Part shown: positions 62,416-64,000 of the stretch, piece after piece
Layout: every line of letters starts with the position of its first letter
Numbering within the stretch: the stretch's first letter is position 1
Assembly (NCBI RefSeq): GCF_031453995.1
Contig: NZ_JAVDPZ010000007.1
Span: 1 to 64,000, forward strand
DNA from: Nitrobacter vulgaris
Lineage (GTDB): Bacteria > Pseudomonadota > Alphaproteobacteria > Rhizobiales > Xanthobacteraceae
Direction of reading: 5' to 3'
Length of the DNA: 64,000 nucleotides
The notes under the pieces: generated by a model
What the model saw: only the letters and a program-made list of their open reading frames with translations
What the model was told of the DNA's origin: nothing
The model's database searches: none
Position numbers and translations under genes: made by a program

Positions 62416-63678
62416 TTAATGCGGTGGCGTCGGGACCATTGGATTGTGCGGCACGAACAATCGTCCGCGCTCGACGACGACGACCACGACGAAAGCGGCG
62501 ATTGTGCAAAGGAAAGCGCCGGTCGCGAACGGCAGCATGGTGCCGTTGAAATCCTGCCCGATCAGGGCGCCGACGCCGCTGCCTAACAACGTTGTGATCG
62601 AGCCGAACAGGGATGATGCGGTTCCCGCGATATGGCCTTGCGGTTCCATCGCGAGCGCGGTGAAGTTCGAGAACATCAGCCCGAAAGCAAACATCGTGCC
62701 GATCGCGAACATCATATAGATCGGAAACGACAGCCAGCCCTGCCACGCGGTGAGCAGCGTCAGCGCTGCGATCACCACCGATCCCGTCAGAGCGCCGTGC
62801 GAGATCACCCGCATGCCGAACCGGCCGACAACGCGCGCATTCAGGAAACCCGCCGCGGCAAGGCCGGTGGCGATGGCGGCGAAGGCGAGCGGAAAAGAGT
62901 CGCCGAGACCGTAGATTCCGGTGAAGATCTGCTGTGAGCAGAACACATAGGCGAACAACACGCTCTGGATGCCGCCGGCGGCGAGTGCATATCCAATGGT
63001 CTGCCGGTTGGTGACAGTCTGGCGGAATGCGTCGAACACGCTTGCAGCGGTCAGCGGCTTGCGTCCCGCGGCCGGCAGGGTCTCCGGCAATCGGATTGCG
63101 CACCACGCCAGGGCGAGCAAACCGTAGGCGGTCAGCACCACGAAGATGCCGCGCCACTCTGCGAACAGCAGAATCGCTTGACCGAGTGACGGCGCAAGGA
63201 TGGGCACCGAGATGAAAATCATCATCGCCAGCGACATCACGCTCGCCATGCGCCGTCCAGCGTAGCAGTCGCGCACGATCGAGGTGGCGATGACGCGGGC
63301 GGCCGAACTTCCAACCCCCTGCAGCACCCGCGCCAGCAGCATCATTTCAAACGAGGATGCGATCACCGACAACAGGCCCGCGGCGCTGTAGAGCAGCATT
63401 CCACCGATCAGGATCGGACGGCGGCCGAACCGGTCAGACAGCGGCCCCATGATGAACTGGCCTGCGCCGAAGCCGGCCAGATACACCGAGATCACGGCCT
63501 GGACGTGGTTGGGATTGGCGATCCCATAGGCATTGCCGACGTCCGGCATCGCCGGCAACATCATGTCTGTCGCAATTGGGTTGAGCGCCATGATGCAGGC
63601 GACGAGGGCGACAAACTCAGGAAACCCTCTCGGCTGATGGGCTTGTGATACCCACCCGTCCATATCGGTGTCGGTCAT
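62416..63678 (-). CDS. MFS multidrug exporter, Bcr/CflA type
   Basis: A 420-residue 12-helix drug/proton antiporter. Signature pieces: MALNPIATDMMLPAMPDVG in helix 1, QFIMGPLSDRFGRRPILIGG as the loop 2-3 motif A, and RVLQGVGSSAARVIATSIVR as motif B. Members export chloramphenicol, bicyclomycin, cysteine and others. The ATG at 63678 (MTDTDMDGW) is chosen over an upstream start at 63762, whose added residues look unrelated. It follows the peptidase gene by 117 bases on the same strand. Confidence 0.92.
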   Translation of the reverse strand: MTDTDMDGWVSQAHQPRGFPEFVALVACIMALNPIATDMMLPAMPDVGNAYGIANPNHVQAVISVYLAGFGAGQFIMGPLSDRFGRRPILIGGMLLYSAAGLLSVIASSFEMMLLARVLQGVGSSAARVIATSIVRDCYAGRRMASVMSLAMMIFISVPILAPSLGQAILLFAEWRGIFVVLTAYGLLALAWCAIRLPETLPAAGRKPLTAASVFDAFRQTVTNRQTIGYALAAGGIQSVLFAYVFCSQQIFTGIYGLGDSFPLAFAAIATGLAAAGFLNARVVGRFGMRVISHGALTGSVVIAALTLLTAWQGWLSFPIYMMFAIGTMFAFGLMFSNFTALAMEPQGHIAGTASSLFGSITTLLGSGVGALIGQDFNGTMLPFATGAFLCTIAAFVVVVVVERGRLFVPHNPMVPTPPH

Positions 63679-63795
63679 CGATTTGTCTCGGGAGATCGGT
63701 AAGCAGCCATATCGATGCCGCTGTTGCGCTGCACAATGCCTGTTTCGGACATGGCTGTCCATCGCCGAACGCAGGGGACCATGAGTTTTCGAGAT

Positions 63796-64000
63796 TTACG
63801 CGCGGCGTACCTCCTTCACTAGCTCCAGCAATATAGCCTCGCCGGCATCGGCCAGATGCTCCAGCGTAATGCCGCCGGGGATGCGAGCCGAGCCGTCGCG
63901 CCTCAGCGGTGGAACATGAATGAATGCAGCGAGGCGCGGTCCCGTTTGATGATCGGCGGCCTCGATGGCGCGCCAGCAGAGGTAATTGCAAACATAGCTG
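63796..64000 (-). CDS. Pyroglutamyl-peptidase I-like protein, 3' end (partial)
   Basis: The last 67 or so residues, cut by the window edge; the stop TAA is at 63796-63798. It reads SYVCNYLCWRAIEAAD, LAAFIHVPPL, and GITLEHLADAGEAILLELV. SYVCN resembles the active-site Cys segment (GxYxCN) and FIHVP the catalytic His segment of C15 pyrrolidone-carboxylate peptidases, which remove N-terminal pyroglutamate. The upstream half is not visible, so the family is likely but unconfirmed. Confidence 0.72.
   Translation of the reverse strand, partial: SYVCNYLCWRAIEAADHQTGPRLAAFIHVPPLRRDGSARIPGGITLEHLADAGEAILLELVKEVRRA

Overview
The window is a chromosomal segment of an alphaproteobacterium, most likely family Nitrobacteraceae/Bradyrhizobiaceae (Rhodopseudomonas, Bradyrhizobium, Nitrobacter, Afipia and relatives). 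The grounds are the order of the hopanoid genes (hpnP ... hpnC-D-E-shc-hpnG / hpnH-ispH / hpnN / hpnO), an adjacent TIGR03808/TIGR03809-type pair, a DUF2336 protein, two EcfG-type promoters (GGAAC-N16-nGTT), an alphaproteobacterial LexA box (GAAC-N7-GAAC), and palindromic intergenic repeats of a kind common in this family. Genus is not resolved. No rRNA, tRNA or CRISPR array was seen.

Layout. 1-4.1 kb: the right end of an IS5-type insertion sequence abuts the 3' half of a FecI-like sigma gene, followed by an intact FecR-like anti-sigma gene and a TonB-dependent transducer-type receptor. 4.1-10.6 kb: a small membrane protein, repeats, a MaoC/CitE-like pair, a serine hydrolase, a ferredoxin reductase-type flavoprotein preceded by a 12-codon leader frame, and a Glu/Leu-type dehydrogenase. 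10.7-15.8 kb: a TetR-RND adaptor-RND pump efflux operon with an operator-like palindrome at its promoter. 16-22 kb: a DadA-like oxidase, a small DUF protein, PEP carboxylase and an amidase.

22.2-41.4 kb is the hopanoid locus. hpnP (C-2 methylase) lies behind an EcfG-type promoter, next to an MMPL/RND transporter. hpnC-hpnD-hpnE-shc-hpnG form a tightly overlapping operon that makes squalene by the HpnCDE route, cyclises it, and processes adenosylhopane. ispH-hpnH run on the opposite strand, linking the isoprenoid supply (MEP pathway) to side-chain addition. hpnN (hopanoid transport) and hpnO (aminotransferase for aminobacteriohopanetriol) follow.

42.7-49 kb: a decayed UdgX-like uracil-DNA glycosylase gene and, divergent from it across one LexA box, the SOS mutasome imuA-imuB-dnaE2. 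49-54.6 kb: a small membrane protein, threonine ammonia-lyase, an acetyl-CoA hydrolase/transferase, an enoyl-CoA hydratase and an unknown membrane-anchored protein. 54.9-64 kb: DUF2336 protein, a sigma / membrane anti-sigma / subtilisin-like protease triad, a possible small-RNA region with a strong terminator, a CsbD stress protein behind a consensus EcfG promoter, the TIGR03809/TIGR03808 pair, a Bcr/CflA drug exporter, and the 3' end of a pyroglutamyl-peptidase gene cut by the window edge.

The strongest leads are the IS-broken sigma gene upstream of an intact FecR/receptor pair, the two EcfG promoters tying hopanoid methylation and CsbD to the general stress response, the LexA box shared by a dead UdgX gene and the mutasome, the sigma/anti-sigma/protease triad, and the structured leader of the hpnC operon. 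I found no convincing entirely new defence or mobile system.
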